Numbered from the stretch's first letter, positions 39,225 to 53,248 are shown. The stretch: DNA of 64,000 nt from Flavobacterium pisciphilum (GCF_020905345.1 NZ_JAJJMO010000001.1:1860001-1924000); one strand, 5' to 3'. Numbers and translations are program-made. Notes: a model not told the origin generated them from the letters alone.

Positions 39225-40355
39225 TTATAGTCTTTGACTCATATTCTTAACCATCATTTCTTTCCATGGTCTAAAATCTCCTGCTAAGATATGTTTTCTT
39301 GCTTCACGAACCAACCACATATAAAAACCAAGATTATGAATAGTAGCGATTTGTTTTCCCAAATACTCATTGGCAGCAAACAAATGACGCAAATAAGCTT
39401 TTGTATATTCTGTATCTACAAATGTAATCCCCATTTCATCAATTGGAGAAAAATCTGCTTCCCACTTTTTATTCTTGATATTTATTGTCCCATTTGCAGT
39501 AAACAACATTCCGTTTCTTGCGTTACGTGTTGGCATAACACAATCAAACATATCAATACCCAAAGCAATATTTTCTAAGATATTAATTGGTGTTCCAACA
39601 CCCATTAAATAACGAGGTTTATCTTCTGGCAATATTTCACAAACCACTTCTGTCATCGCATACATTTCTTCTGCTGGCTCTCCTACCGATAATCCACCGA
39701 TAGCATTTCCTTGTTGCCCAGCATTAGCAATATATTCTGCCGACTGGCGACGTAAATCTTTATATGTACTTCCTTGAACTATAGGAAAAAAAGTTTGCTC
39801 ATAACCATATTTAAAAGGCACTTTATCCAAATGATTAATACAACGATCTAACCAACGGTGTGTCATATGCATAGAACGTTGTGCATAACGGTAATCACAA
39901 GGATATGGTGTACATTCATCAAAAGCCATAATAATATCAGCACCAATGGTACGCTGAATTTCCATTACATTCTCTGGAGTAAAGAAATGGTAAGAACCAT
40001 CAATATGTGATTTAAATTTCACACCTTCTTCTTTAATTTTTCTATTTGCAGATAATGAATACACTTGGTACCCACCAGAATCTGTCAATATATTTCTATC
40101 CCAGTTCATAAACTTATGCAAACCACCAGCTTTTTCAAGAATTTCTGTTTGTGGACGCAAATACAAATGGTATGTATTTCCAAGAATAATATCTGGATTT
40201 ATATCATTTTTTAACTCCCTTTGGTGCACCCCTTTAACCGAAGCAACAGTACCAACAGGCATAAAAATAGGAGTTTCAATAACTCCGTGATCAGTAGTAA
40301 TACTTCCCGCTCTAGCTTTAGATTGCGGATCTTTCTGTAATAAATCAAACTTCAT
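39225..40355 (-). CDS. tgt: tRNA-guanine transglycosylase (queuine tRNA-ribosyltransferase)
   Basis: 376 residues. The enzyme swaps guanine-34 of GUN-anticodon tRNAs for the queuosine precursor preQ1. TIM-barrel motifs are intact: TDSGGYQVYSLS (substrate Asp), MAFDECTPYP, GGLSVGEP and FDCVMPTRNARNG (catalytic Asp in the second). The C-terminal zinc site, CxCxxC in E. coli, reads here MGITFVD, so all three Cys are absent while the following IHNL His is kept. I took the ATG at 40355 rather than a GTG two codons earlier. Confidence 0.95.
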   Translation of the reverse strand: MKFDLLQKDPQSKARAGSITTDHGVIETPIFMPVGTVASVKGVHQRELKNDINPDIILGNTYHLYLRPQTEILEKAGGLHKFMNWDRNILTDSGGYQVYSLSANRKIKEEGVKFKSHIDGSYHFFTPENVMEIQRTIGADIIMAFDECTPYPCDYRYAQRSMHMTHRWLDRCINHLDKVPFKYGYEQTFFPIVQGSTYKDLRRQSAEYIANAGQQGNAIGGLSVGEPAEEMYAMTEVVCEILPEDKPRYLMGVGTPINILENIALGIDMFDCVMPTRNARNGMLFTANGTINIKNKKWEADFSPIDEMGITFVDTEYTKAYLRHLFAANEYLGKQIATIHNLGFYMWLVREARKHILAGDFRPWKEMMVKNMSQRL

Positions 40356-40465
40356 ATACACGTTTTTCAGTCGGCAAAGATAGTCTAATTTGAAAATTAG
40401 ATAATTACATAAATCAAAAAATTAAAGATGTTTTATGAATTAATTTGGGCATATCCCTTCGGGTC

Positions 40466-40525
40466 GGGCTATTCGCTATATCTTTTGCTTAATTTTATTA
40501 CGCAAAAGGATGTCGCACCTATCCC
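40466..40525. repeat. REP-like palindromic element 2
   Basis: Imperfect hairpin between tgt and the YdjC gene. The arms run GGGCTATTCGCTATATC then TTTTGC, and GCAAAAGGATGTCGCACC then TATCCC, with a 13-base loop. On the minus strand it matches the pattern GATAG-x-GCG-x-ATCCTTT ... AAAGAT-x-AGCGAATAGC of the elements at 50854 and 62058. Confidence 0.6.
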
Positions 40526-40583
40526 TTATGCAAAAAAAATCACCTAAATTTGAATTGCAATCATTGAATACAAATCGACCAGA

Positions 40584-41444
40584 ATGAATTTATCACAAAA
40601 ATTAGGATTCCCCGAAGACAGCAAACTATTAATCATTCATGCCGATGATGCTGGATTATCACATTCTGAAAATAGAGCAACAATTCAATCACTTCAAAAC
40701 GGAATGGTGAATTCTTATAGCATTATGGTGCCTTGTCCATGGTTTTACGAAATGGCAAACTTTGCCATAGACAATCCACATTTTGACAATGGAATCCATT
40801 TAACACTTACTTGCGAATGGGAAAATTATAAATTTGGTCCAATATTACCCATTGCCGAAGTTTCATCATTAGTAGACAAAAATGGTTATTTTCATAAGAA
40901 TAGAGCTGCCTTTGTAAATAATGCAAAACCAAATGAAATAGAAAAAGAGCTTCATGCTCAAATTCATAAAGCTCTTCATTTCGGATTAAATCCGACTCAT
41001 CTCGATTCACATATGTGTAGCGTTGGAGTAACACCCGAAATTTTAGAAATCTACAAAAAATTAGGCAAGACATATAACTTACCTGTTTTCATTAATAAAC
41101 AATTCATAGAATCAGTAAGCTTATCTGACGAAAAATACAATTATGAAAACACACTACTAGCCGACAATCTTCTTATTGGAAATTTTACTGACTTTGAAAA
41201 AGGAGAGCTTAAAAAATCTTATGAAAAAGCTTTAGAAAATACAAAACCAGGATTTAATGTCTTCTTGCTTCATCCTGCATTTGATGATAGTGAAATGCAG
41301 GGAATCGCAAAAAATCATCCCAATTTCGGTTCAGAATGGAGACAAATAGACCTCGATTATTTCACAAGTGAAGAATGTAAATCCAAAATCAAAGAAAACA
41401 ACATACAATTAATCACTTGGAGAGAGATACAAAAAATCATCTAA
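40584..41444 (+). CDS. YdjC/ChbG-family carbohydrate deacetylase
   Basis: 286 residues. Motifs: [17 protein letters not shown] (metal-binding Asp pair), [10 protein letters not shown] (His) and THLDSHM (His), as in the ChbG/YdjC deacetylases that remove an acetyl group from chitooligosaccharides or related N-acetyl sugars. The C-terminal [11 protein letters not shown] fits. No signal peptide, so cytoplasmic. The substrate is unknown. Start: the first ATG, directly before [14 protein letters not shown]. Confidence 0.87.
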   Translation: MNLSQKLGFPEDSKLLIIHADDAGLSHSENRATIQSLQNGMVNSYSIMVPCPWFYEMANFAIDNPHFDNGIHLTLTCEWENYKFGPILPIAEVSSLVDKNGYFHKNRAAFVNNAKPNEIEKELHAQIHKALHFGLNPTHLDSHMCSVGVTPEILEIYKKLGKTYNLPVFINKQFIESVSLSDEKYNYENTLLADNLLIGNFTDFEKGELKKSYEKALENTKPGFNVFLLHPAFDDSEMQGIAKNHPNFGSEWRQIDLDYFTSEECKSKIKENNIQLITWREIQKII

Positions 41445-41588
41445 TCAAAATTACCTTTAAACTAAAACAAACGCTTTTTTTAGATATTATTTATGTTTTT
41501 TATCATAAAAACATACCAAGTTCATATATTTACTTTAAATAAAAAGAGAATAGAAACTAAACCAAATAAACACTATAATCTAAACAAA

Positions 41589-42341
41589 ATGAATTTACCT
41601 TGCAAAAACTGCGACCAAGACTTTACAGGTAATTACTGCAATAACTGCGGACAATCAACCGAAACCCACAGATTGAATTTTCATTTCTTATGGCATGACA
41701 TACAGCATGGGCTTTTTCATTTTGATAAAGGCGTATTGTACACTGCAAAGCAATTACTAACAAGACCAGGCGCCTCTATCAGAGAGTTTCTGGAAGGCAA
41801 AAGAGTAAAGCATTTTAAGCCTCTATCTCTCGTGATTATCTTGGCAACTATTTATGGTCTTTTATATCATTCCTTTCATATTAACATATTCAACGAAGTC
41901 GACCTTGGCAATTCACCAAATGAAAAAGTAATCTTTGAAAAAATTAATGAATGGATGTCCTCCCATTTTGCTTGGGCAACACTAATTACCATTCCTTTTT
42001 ATGCCTTGGCAACTCTTATAACTTTTAGAAAACAAGGATATAATTTCATAGAACATTTAGTTCTCAATTCCTTTCTAGCTGCACAAAGACTTATTGTACA
42101 TATCACAACATTTCCTCTTATTTATATTTATAATGGCACCCCATCTATAAGCAAAATAATGGCAATTATTACTTTTATAGACTTCGCATTAATGATTTGG
42201 GGATACACCCAATTTTTCAACAAAATAACAAAAGTAAAATCCTTTTTATTATCCATATTAAGCTATATCATTTTTTTCATCAGTATTTTCATATCAAGTA
42301 TGATTATTGGAATCCTTGTGAAGTTAATTCTAAAACCATAA
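41589..42341 (+). CDS. DUF3667 membrane protein with N-terminal zinc-ribbon-like Cys cluster
   Basis: 250 residues from the ATG at 41589; an ATG 32 codons upstream is in frame but the added sequence is not typical. The N-terminus holds two CxxC pairs (CKNCDQDFTGNYCNNCGQ), then the DUF3667 core with FHFLWHDIQHGLFHFDKGVL and LLTRPGASIREFLEGKRVKH, followed by about four membrane helices. Found widely in Bacteroidota, function unknown. It is monocistronic with a terminator. Confidence 0.85.
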   Translation: MNLPCKNCDQDFTGNYCNNCGQSTETHRLNFHFLWHDIQHGLFHFDKGVLYTAKQLLTRPGASIREFLEGKRVKHFKPLSLVIILATIYGLLYHSFHINIFNEVDLGNSPNEKVIFEKINEWMSSHFAWATLITIPFYALATLITFRKQGYNFIEHLVLNSFLAAQRLIVHITTFPLIYIYNGTPSISKIMAIITFIDFALMIWGYTQFFNKITKVKSFLLSILSYIIFFISIFISSMIIGILVKLILKP

Positions 42342-42367
42342 CAATAATAAATATTTTCAAATATTAC

Positions 42368-42402
42368 AAAGCCTGCCCAGTTTCTCTAAGCAGGCTTTTT
42401 TA
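42368..42402 (+). terminator. Terminator after the DUF3667 gene
   Basis: AAAGCCTGC / GCAGGCTTT with a 13-base loop and a T-run. Confidence 0.85.
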
Positions 42403-42480
42403 TAAATTCTACACTCAAAATTATAAACCCTGATAATCAACAACTGCACTTAATTAGAATCTTAAATATTCAAAAAATCA

Positions 42481-42512
42481 TTTGTCTTAACCCCAAATAA
42501 AAATTACATTTG
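42481..42512 (+). promoter_or_regulatory. Promoter of the transketolase genes
   Basis: TTTG (42481-42484), 20 bp, TACATTTG (42505-42512), then CAATAG. A full match to the Bacteroidota sigma-A consensus, 26 bp before the start codon. In contrast to the stable-RNA promoters, there is no CACCC after the -7 element. Confidence 0.82.
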
Positions 42513-42537
42513 CAATAGTTTAACTTTTACACATAAA

Positions 42538-43386
42538 ATGAAGCCTAACACACAACAATTAAGCGATTTAACTATCCAAGTAAGAAGAGATATTCTTCGA
42601 ATGGTACATGCTGTCAACTCAGGACACCCAGGTGGGTCATTAGGTTGTACTGAATTTTTGGTGTCTTTATACCAAAATATCATGGACCGCAAAGAAGGTT
42701 TTGATATGGACGGGATTGGAGAAGATCTTTTCTTCCTTTCAAATGGCCATATTTCTCCAGTATTTTATAGCGTTTTAGCAAGAAGCGGTTATTTTCCAAT
42801 TTCAGAATTAGCAACTTTTAGATTGCTTAACTCTCGTTTACAAGGGCATCCTACAACTCACGAAGGATTACCAGGAGTTCGTATTGCTTCAGGTTCATTA
42901 GGACAAGGATTATCTGTAGGAATTGGAGCTGCACAAGCTAAAAAACTAAATGGTGACAATCACATTGTATACACATTACATGGTGATGGAGAATTACAAG
43001 AAGGACAAAACTGGGAAGCTATCATGTATGCTTCTGCAAAAAAAGTAGACAACCTTATTTCGACTATCGATCTAAACGGAAAACAAATTGATGGAACTAC
43101 AGATGAAGTTTTAGCAATGGGAAGCATTCGTGCTAAATTTGAAGCTTTTGATTGGGATGTTATCGACATTAAAGAAGGAAACAATATCGATGCTATATTA
43201 GCTGGTATGGCAGATGCCAAATCAAGAACTGGAAAAGGAAAACCTGTTTGTGTTTTATTACATACTGAAATGGGGAATGGTGTTGATTTTATGATGCATA
43301 CACATGCTTGGCATGGTAAAGCTCCAAATAATGAGCAATTAGAAAATGCTTTAAATCAAAACACATCAACTTTAGCAGATTATTAA
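42538..43386 (+). CDS. Transketolase, N-terminal (TPP-binding) subunit
   Basis: 282 residues corresponding to the first half of transketolase, with VNSGHPGGSLGCTE, the TPP-binding GDGELQEGQNWEA...LNGKQIDG segment and LHTEMGNGVDF. With the next gene it forms one enzyme that moves two-carbon units between sugar phosphates in the pentose phosphate pathway. The split into two genes is well known in several bacterial lineages. Confidence 0.93.
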   Translation: MKPNTQQLSDLTIQVRRDILRMVHAVNSGHPGGSLGCTEFLVSLYQNIMDRKEGFDMDGIGEDLFFLSNGHISPVFYSVLARSGYFPISELATFRLLNSRLQGHPTTHEGLPGVRIASGSLGQGLSVGIGAAQAKKLNGDNHIVYTLHGDGELQEGQNWEAIMYASAKKVDNLISTIDLNGKQIDGTTDEVLAMGSIRAKFEAFDWDVIDIKEGNNIDAILAGMADAKSRTGKGKPVCVLLHTEMGNGVDFMMHTHAWHGKAPNNEQLENALNQNTSTLADY

Positions 43387-43460
43387 AAAAGCATTCAGTC
43401 TTTATACAATAAGCTATTATCTTATTATCTATAAAGTCTATTGCTTATAGCAACAAAAAA

Positions 43461-44414
43461 ATGAAAAAATACACAAATACAGGAAGTAAAGATACTCGTT
43501 CAGGTTTTGGAGCGGGAATGACTGAATTAGGTCAAAAAAACGAGAATGTTGTTGCATTATGTGCTGATTTAATTGGTTCATTAAAATTTGATGACTTCAA
43601 GAAAAATCACCCAGAGCGTTTTTTCCAAATCGGAATTGCAGAAGCAAACATGATTGGAATTGCAGCAGGTTTAACTATCGGGGGTAAAATTCCATTTACA
43701 GGAACTTTCGCTAACTTTTCTACAGGAAGAGTTTACGACCAAATCCGTCAATCTGTAGCTTATTCAGATAAAAATGTAAAAATATGCGCCTCTCACGCTG
43801 GTTTAACACTAGGAGAAGACGGTGCAACACACCAAATCTTAGAAGATATTGGTTTAATGAAAATGTTGCCAGGAATGACTGTTATCAATACTTGTGATTA
43901 CAATCAAACTAAAGCTGCAACACTTGCTTTAGCAGATCACCATGGTCCTGCATATTTACGTTTTGGACGTCCAGTTGTACCAAACTTTACTCCTGCTGAC
44001 GAGCCTTTCGTAATCGGAAAAGCAATTTTATTAAATGAAGGTACTAATGTAACGATTGTTGCTACTGGGCATTTAGTTTGGGAAGCTCTTATTGCTGCAG
44101 AAGCATTAGAAGCAAAAGGAATCTCTGCTGAAGTAATCAATATTCACACAATCAAACCTCTTGATGAAGAAGCAATATTAAAATCTTTAGCAAAAACAAA
44201 ATGTATTGTTACTGCAGAAGAGCACAACATACTTGGAGGTCTTGGAGAAAGCGTTTCTAGAGTATTAGCTTTAAACAATCCAGCACCACAAGAATTTGTA
44301 GCTGTTAATGATAGTTTTGGAGAATCAGGTACTCCTGAGCAATTAATGGAAAAATACAAATTAAACAATCAAGCTATTGTTGAAGCTGTAGAAAGAGTTA
44401 TCAAAAGAAAATAA
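43461..44414 (+). CDS. Transketolase, C-terminal subunit
   Basis: 317 residues holding the pyrimidine-binding and C-terminal domains. FFQIGIAEANMIGIAAGLTI carries the Glu that activates TPP, followed by SHAGLTLGEDGATHQ and AYLRFGRP. The gene lies 74 bp after the N-terminal subunit, in one operon. A short stretch between them has no recognisable start other than this ATG. Confidence 0.93.
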   Translation: MKKYTNTGSKDTRSGFGAGMTELGQKNENVVALCADLIGSLKFDDFKKNHPERFFQIGIAEANMIGIAAGLTIGGKIPFTGTFANFSTGRVYDQIRQSVAYSDKNVKICASHAGLTLGEDGATHQILEDIGLMKMLPGMTVINTCDYNQTKAATLALADHHGPAYLRFGRPVVPNFTPADEPFVIGKAILLNEGTNVTIVATGHLVWEALIAAEALEAKGISAEVINIHTIKPLDEEAILKSLAKTKCIVTAEEHNILGGLGESVSRVLALNNPAPQEFVAVNDSFGESGTPEQLMEKYKLNNQAIVEAVERVIKRK

Positions 44415-44445
44415 TTTTCTTTTATACATTTTTATACATAAAACT

Positions 44446-44474
44446 AAAAACCTGCTCAATCGAGCAGGTTTTTT
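44446..44474 (+). terminator. Terminator after the transketolase genes
   Basis: AAAAACCTGCTC / GAGCAGGTTTTTT with a 4-base loop. Confidence 0.88.
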
Positions 44475-44622
44475 TATGCCTATATATTAAATGAACAGTA
44501 ATTAATTAAAACTACTTACAAGACATATTATTTTATTTTTGAATAGTTGCTTACAAAGACAGAAATACTCTTTACAAAGCTCTTATTTCGCAAAATCATA
44601 TAATAAGAACAGAAGAAACTTT

Positions 44623-45023
44623 ATCATACTTTGTGTTAGCTTCTTTATGTGATTCTTCCTCCGTCGGAATGACAAGTTTGCGCATAAAGTAGCCCTACAA
44701 TCCAGATTCCTTTGCAGCTTTGCAGCTCTGAACCTTTGCGTCTTTAAAATTAACATACTTTGTGTTAGCTTCTTTATGTGATTCCTCCTTCGTCGGAAGA
44801 ACAAGTTTAGGGAGAGAACTTTGTCACTATGCTTAAAACTTAGCTCCTTAGAGCCTCGGTAGCTCAGAGCCTTAAAAGAACCTTTGTCACTTTTTAAAAA
44901 TGCGATTCCTCCTTCGTCGGAATGACAAGTTTGGGGAGAGAACTTTGTCACTATGCTTATAAAACTTAGCACCTTAGAGCCTCAGTACCTCAGAGCCTTA
45001 AAAGAACCTCTGTCCCTTCCCTA
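44623..45023. repeat. Repeats downstream of rRNA operon B
   Basis: At least three units of the same imperfect repeat seen at 3594-4232 (cores near 44649, 44778 and 44901), filling the gap between the transketolase terminator and the operon B terminator. A 129-codon minus-strand frame crosses them but is a product of the repeats. From 44475 to 44622 nothing was seen. Confidence 0.75.
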
Positions 45024-45035
45024 AAAAAAGTTTAA

Positions 45036-45075
45036 AACAAAAAAAATCCCCATCAAATTCATGATGAGGATTCTA
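45036..45075 (-). terminator. Terminator of rRNA operon B
   Basis: Same hairpin and U-run as in operon A. Confidence 0.85.
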
Positions 45076-45076
45076 A

Positions 45077-45185
45077 AGAAAGGCGACGACATACTCTCCC
45101 ACATAACTGCAGTACCATCTGCGCAGGCGGGCTTAACTACTCTGTTCGGGATGGGAAGAGGTGAGCCCCGCCGCAATAACCACCT
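45077..45185 (-). rRNA. rrf: 5S ribosomal RNA (operon B)
   Basis: Identical to the copy at 4286-4394 as far as I can read. Confidence 0.93.
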
Positions 45186-45336
45186 TAAGGTCGTTAGTTG
45201 CTTTGGACAACTTTTCAATCGTTTGTTATCATCTAGGATAACAACCAATCAAACAATATCTTAACATACTGAGATAAAGAAACATAAATACTTTTAGAAA
45301 GTTTCTCCCCCACACCGAAGTGTGGGGAAAAGCGTA

Positions 45337-48217
<2,881 letters not shown>

Positions 48218-48347
48218 TACCAGCCTTAAAATTAATTAAGACCGTTTTCTTTATTTACAGTATTACTACCGTCAATAAAAAATGCTTTCTACTTTTTATT
48301 ATTTTCTTATCTCAATATGTCAATGAACTTTTTTCCTTTCGGAATAG

Positions 48348-48421
48348 TGGAGAATAACGGAGTCGAACCGTTGACCTCCTGCGTGCAAGGCAGGCGCTCT
48401 AGCCAGCTGAGCTAATCCCCC
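48348..48421 (-). tRNA. tRNA-Ala(UGC)
   Basis: Same sequence as the gene at 7557-7630, in the 16S-23S spacer; anticodon TGC. Confidence 0.97.
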
Positions 48422-48529
48422 AATTTCAATTTTAGAATTTTGAATTCAGATTTTAAACCCTATTTCAGATTCAATTTCTTTTGGTGAATTCCAACTTCTA
48501 GAATTTCCTTTTTTTTAAGTTTAAAATAG

Positions 48530-48603
48530 TAGTCCCGGGCAGACTCGAACTGCCGACCCCTACATTATCAGTGTAGTACTCTAACCAGCTGAGCTACGAG
48601 ACT
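48530..48603 (-). tRNA. tRNA-Ile(GAU)
   Basis: Same sequence as the gene at 7739-7812; anticodon GAT. Confidence 0.97.
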
Positions 48604-48725
48604 CTGTTTTTACTTAAATTGTATTATTTGAACTAACAGCAGAGTAATATAATCTTTAGAGATGTAACAAATAGACATTTCGTCTTCTTTCCCTAGCGTG
48701 CATAAATGCTAACACTAAGGCTCTA

Positions 48726-50240
<1,515 letters not shown>

Positions 50241-50409
50241 ATATTTTTTATATTATATTGCGACTAATGATTCTATCGGTTATATTCAAATCTTGCGATT
50301 CTATTACTCTTTATTCTGTGTTTCGAAATCTCTTTCGAAACGGCTGTCAATTCAATATGTCTAGGAACGTGTTCTTTTTATTTGTGTCGCTTGTTTCTCA
50401 AAGCGGGTG

Positions 50410-50440
50410 CAAAAGTAGTGAACTTGTTTTTAACTGGCAA
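50410..50440 (-). promoter_or_regulatory. rRNA operon B promoter P1
   Basis: TTG-N20-TACTTTTG-CACCCGC on the minus strand, as in operon A. Confidence 0.85.
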
Positions 50441-50533
50441 GACTTTTTTGAAGTTTTTTTTAAGAAATTTTTCTCTTAAAAATCATTCGTAAATCTTAGC
50501 AGTATTTCAAAGAACTCCGTGTTTTGCGGGGTG

Positions 50534-50564
50534 CAAATGTAACTTTCGTTTTCCAAACTCACAA
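50534..50564 (-). promoter_or_regulatory. rRNA operon B promoter P2
   Basis: TTG-N20-TACATTTG-CACCCCGC on the minus strand, as in operon A. Confidence 0.82.
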
Positions 50565-50655
50565 GCTTTTTTTAATCTTTTTTCAGGAAAAATTTTCCGT
50601 TTGATTAAAGTCTCTTGTCAGTATTTCAGATGAACGTTTTTGTTTGTTGCGGGTG

Positions 50656-50685
50656 CAAAACTACCACCTTTATCTAGATAAACAA
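50656..50685 (-). promoter_or_regulatory. rRNA operon B promoter P3
   Basis: TTG-N19-TAGTTTTG-CACCCGC on the minus strand. Homology with operon A ends about 100 bp further upstream, so all three promoters are inside the shared block. Confidence 0.8.
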
Positions 50686-50782
50686 TACTTTTCAATCACT
50701 ATTTTTAGTTTATTTTAGCTTTAAGTCTTAACCATCTGATAACACCAACTTTACAAACTCTTTGTTTTTGTGTTTTGTGGGG

Positions 50783-51053
50783 GTTTTCCTCTATGGTGTT
50801 TAGATTGTCTTTGGTTTTGCTGGGGTTTCGAAGGTTTGGTTGTTTCTGTTTTGCTCCCCTAGCCCTGATAGCAGCGCAAATCCTTTCTCTTTTTCCTTTA
50901 AAAAGGGAAAGATTGAAGCGAATAGCAGGTTAAAGCTCCCGAAAATTGTACTGCTTACTTCTTTTTGCCTCTTCTCTCCTATTATATATAGCAAAAACAC
51001 GCTCCTATATATAGTATCATAAAAAAAGCGACTCCTATATATTGCTCCATAAA
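50783..51053. other. Non-coding spacer upstream of rRNA operon B
   Basis: No gene. The first ~80 bp are rich in G and T and poor in C, the opposite of the G-poor flank of operon A. It then holds REP-like element 3 (50854-50940) and two fragments resembling the following terminator (see findings). Confidence 0.6.
50854..50940. repeat. REP-like palindromic element 3
   Basis: CTCCCCTAGCCCTGATAGCA then GCGCAAATCCTTTCTC on the left; GGGAAAGATTGAAGCGAATA then GCAGGTTAAAGCTCCC on the right, giving a long imperfect hairpin. Shares arms with the elements at 10295, 40466 and 62058. Confidence 0.65.
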
Positions 51054-51090
51054 AAAAGCGGCTACTATAATATATAGTAGCCGCTTTTAT
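51054..51090 (-). terminator. Terminator after the FKBP-like gene
   Basis: AAAAGCGGCTACTATA / TATAGTAGCCGCTTTT, a 16-bp stem with a 3-base loop and U-run on the minus strand. Confidence 0.85.
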
Positions 51091-51108
51091 TTATCTAAAC
51101 ATTCAAAC

Positions 51109-52227
51109 CTATGGTTTCTTTGCAGGAACAACAGGCTTAGCTGTATGATGTGCTTTATCAACATGTATTCTAAGTCTTCCTGGCGAAGTATAATCTGGCT
51201 CACCAGTTTCAGCATACTGTGGAATCCCATGAGGCTCTCTTTCATCAACTGGAGTAAGAGGATTATCTATCAAAATAGGATCATACGGATAATACTTACT
51301 TGCCCCTGGACTACCAACAGGCTTTGTAATTTCCAATTTAGTACTATAACCATCTCCATCGTCATCAACATCTAAGAAATCAGGAACTCCATCTCCATCT
51401 GTATCATCTGGATTAGCTAATTGTTTTGGATACTCTGTCGTATTACGCATATCACGCACATACCCATCTTTATTAATATCTTCTTGATATGAGAAAACTC
51501 CATCTCCATCATGATCCAAACGCTGTAATGCATATAGTTTAAAACTAAAAACTAAAGGCGCATAAGAAGGTATTGAACCTCCACCTCCAGCATAGTATGC
51601 TAACCCCGAAGGCAAGAACATAACACCAGCTCCAAAATCATTGTATTTTATTGAACCATTTCCTCCACCTACAGCCGTACCAACCTTAAAGTTTGGAAAA
51701 GTCTCCCCCCAACCCTTAATTGTTTGAAACAAATTTAAAAAATTCTGTGGAAATACTACTTCTTCAAATTGAGTAGCCGTAATAACAGAAGGATCTGTTG
51801 TTGTTGCAGCTTTTCTAGTTAGATAAGTCCCATTATATGACGTTAAAACTCCATCAACATTAATTGGCGACTCTCCTACTCCTTCACGCAACACCATAAA
51901 ATACAATTTATACTCAATACCATGCAAATCTACAATCTTAGATTTTAAAGTTGGAAATGTAGGACTATCCAAATACGACATTATCGATTTCTGGTTAGCT
52001 GCATCTGTAATTTTCTCAATTTTCACATTTTGATCCTCAGCTTCACCTGGTTTATTAGTAATCGTTATAAAATTATTTTTTAAATAATCTTCAATATCAG
52101 CAATATCTGTATTATACTGCTCTTTATAATCCCTTAAAGGCTCTACAGACGCAGAATCGCTTTTCGAACAAGAAAATAAAGAGAGAGTTGTAATTGTTAA
52201 AATAAAATAAAATTTAATTTTGTTCAT
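51109..52227 (-). CDS. FKBP-type peptidyl-prolyl isomerase lipoprotein with Asp-rich repeat
   Basis: 372 residues with a lipoprotein signal peptide (LFSC, Cys at about 20). The middle (about 100-255) is FKBP-like: DGVLTSYNGTYL, FEEVVFPQNFLNLFQTIKGW and AVGGG...FLPSGLAYYAGGG match the PPIase core in order. The C-terminal part adds Ca-binding-type Asp repeats (DHDGDGVFSYQEDINKDG and DTDGDGVPDFLDVDDDGDG), like EF-hand or thrombospondin-type-3 loops. It probably assists folding at the outer membrane. It is longer than GldI of the gliding system and should not be equated with it. Confidence 0.85.
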   Translation of the reverse strand: MNKIKFYFILTITTLSLFSCSKSDSASVEPLRDYKEQYNTDIADIEDYLKNNFITITNKPGEAEDQNVKIEKITDAANQKSIMSYLDSPTFPTLKSKIVDLHGIEYKLYFMVLREGVGESPINVDGVLTSYNGTYLTRKAATTTDPSVITATQFEEVVFPQNFLNLFQTIKGWGETFPNFKVGTAVGGGNGSIKYNDFGAGVMFLPSGLAYYAGGGGSIPSYAPLVFSFKLYALQRLDHDGDGVFSYQEDINKDGYVRDMRNTTEYPKQLANPDDTDGDGVPDFLDVDDDGDGYSTKLEITKPVGSPGASKYYPYDPILIDNPLTPVDEREPHGIPQYAETGEPDYTSPGRLRIHVDKAHHTAKPVVPAKKP

Positions 52228-52305
52228 TATTGTTGATTTTTAGGTGCGCAAGATACAATATTGATTTATTTTTGTAAAGAATTTAACTCCGATTTTTGAA
52301 AATTT

Positions 52306-52695
52306 ATGAGAATAGATAAATACTTATGGTGCGTGCGCTATTACAAGACTCGAAATTTGGTTACTGAGGCATGCAAAAAAAACCATGTCACAGTGAATGG
52401 CCAAGTTGCAAAACCTTCAAAAGAAGTTTTTCCAACTGATAAAATTACATTTCGAAAAGATCAAATCACTCAAATCATAACCGTCCTCGACATCCCAGAA
52501 AATAGAGTTGGCGCAAAACTTGTCGATATATACAGAAAGAACGAAACTCCAGCTGAGGCATATGCTCATTTGGAACTACTAAAACTTTCCAAAGAACATT
52601 ACCGAAAAAACGGCACTGGTAGACCAACTAAAAAAGATCGCAGGGACATTGATGAATTTGGAAATGACATCCCTGATGACGAAGACGAATCTTAA
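52306..52695 (+). CDS. S4-domain RNA-binding protein (Hsp15/HslR-like)
   Basis: 129 residues. The S4 domain spans about 1-60 (MRIDKYLWCVRYYKTRNLVT, then EACKKNHVTVNGQ), followed by an acidic/basic tail (KKDRRDIDEFGNDIPDDEDES). Hsp15 in E. coli binds stalled 50S subunits carrying nascent chains. The PRTase gene follows 52 bp downstream. Confidence 0.88.
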   Translation: MRIDKYLWCVRYYKTRNLVTEACKKNHVTVNGQVAKPSKEVFPTDKITFRKDQITQIITVLDIPENRVGAKLVDIYRKNETPAEAYAHLELLKLSKEHYRKNGTGRPTKKDRRDIDEFGNDIPDDEDES

Positions 52696-52747
52696 TAAGA
52701 TTCAAATTAGATCAACACAACTTTTATTATTTTAAAAAAAAACTATA

Positions 52748-53248
52748 ATGAGCAAGAACATCATCTTAACAAATCAAGAAATCGAACATAAAATTAAACG
52801 AATCGCTTATCAAATATACGAGACCTTTGTAGAGGATGATGAAATCGTAATTGCCGGCATAGCTGCTAACGGATATATCTTTGCCGAAAAACTAGCAACA
52901 GCATTAGAATCTATTTCTTCTATTAAAGTATCTCTTTGCGAAGTACAGATAAACAAACAGAAACCAGAATCTCCAATAAATACGTCCCTAACCAAAGATC
53001 AATACGCAAACAAAGGATTGGTTCTTGTAGATGATGTATTAAACTCTGGTACAACTTTAATATATGCTGTTCGTCATTTTCTTGATGTACCTCTAAAAAA
53101 ATTCAAAACTGCTGTCCTTGTAGACAGAAACCACAAGAAATATCCCGTAAAAGCAGACTTTAAAGGAATATCTCTTTCAACATCATTATTAGAACACGTA
53201 CAAGTTGTATTTGATGAAAACAACAACAATTACGCCTTCTTAAGCTAA
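52748..53248 (+). CDS. PyrR-like phosphoribosyltransferase-fold protein
   Basis: 166 residues with the PRPP-binding loop LVLVDDVLNSGTTLIYAV (about 95-112) and the usual PRTase core. The shape is like PyrR or other type I PRTases; the substrate, or whether it acts only as a regulator, is not readable. The 3' end overlaps the convergent aroK by 9 bp. Confidence 0.82.
   Translation: MSKNIILTNQEIEHKIKRIAYQIYETFVEDDEIVIAGIAANGYIFAEKLATALESISSIKVSLCEVQINKQKPESPINTSLTKDQYANKGLVLVDDVLNSGTTLIYAVRHFLDVPLKKFKTAVLVDRNHKKYPVKADFKGISLSTSLLEHVQVVFDENNNNYAFLS

Noticed and set aside
44583..44972. Minus-strand 129-codon frame with CHSDEGGI and RRRRNHIKKLTQ repeats
   Set aside because: It is made entirely of the non-coding repeats that follow the rRNA operons; the repeated peptide mirrors the DNA repeat and has no independent support.
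51109..52227. FKBP-type lipoprotein as GldI of the gliding machinery
   Set aside because: It is about twice the size, with an added Asp-rich C-terminal region, and no gld genes are nearby.
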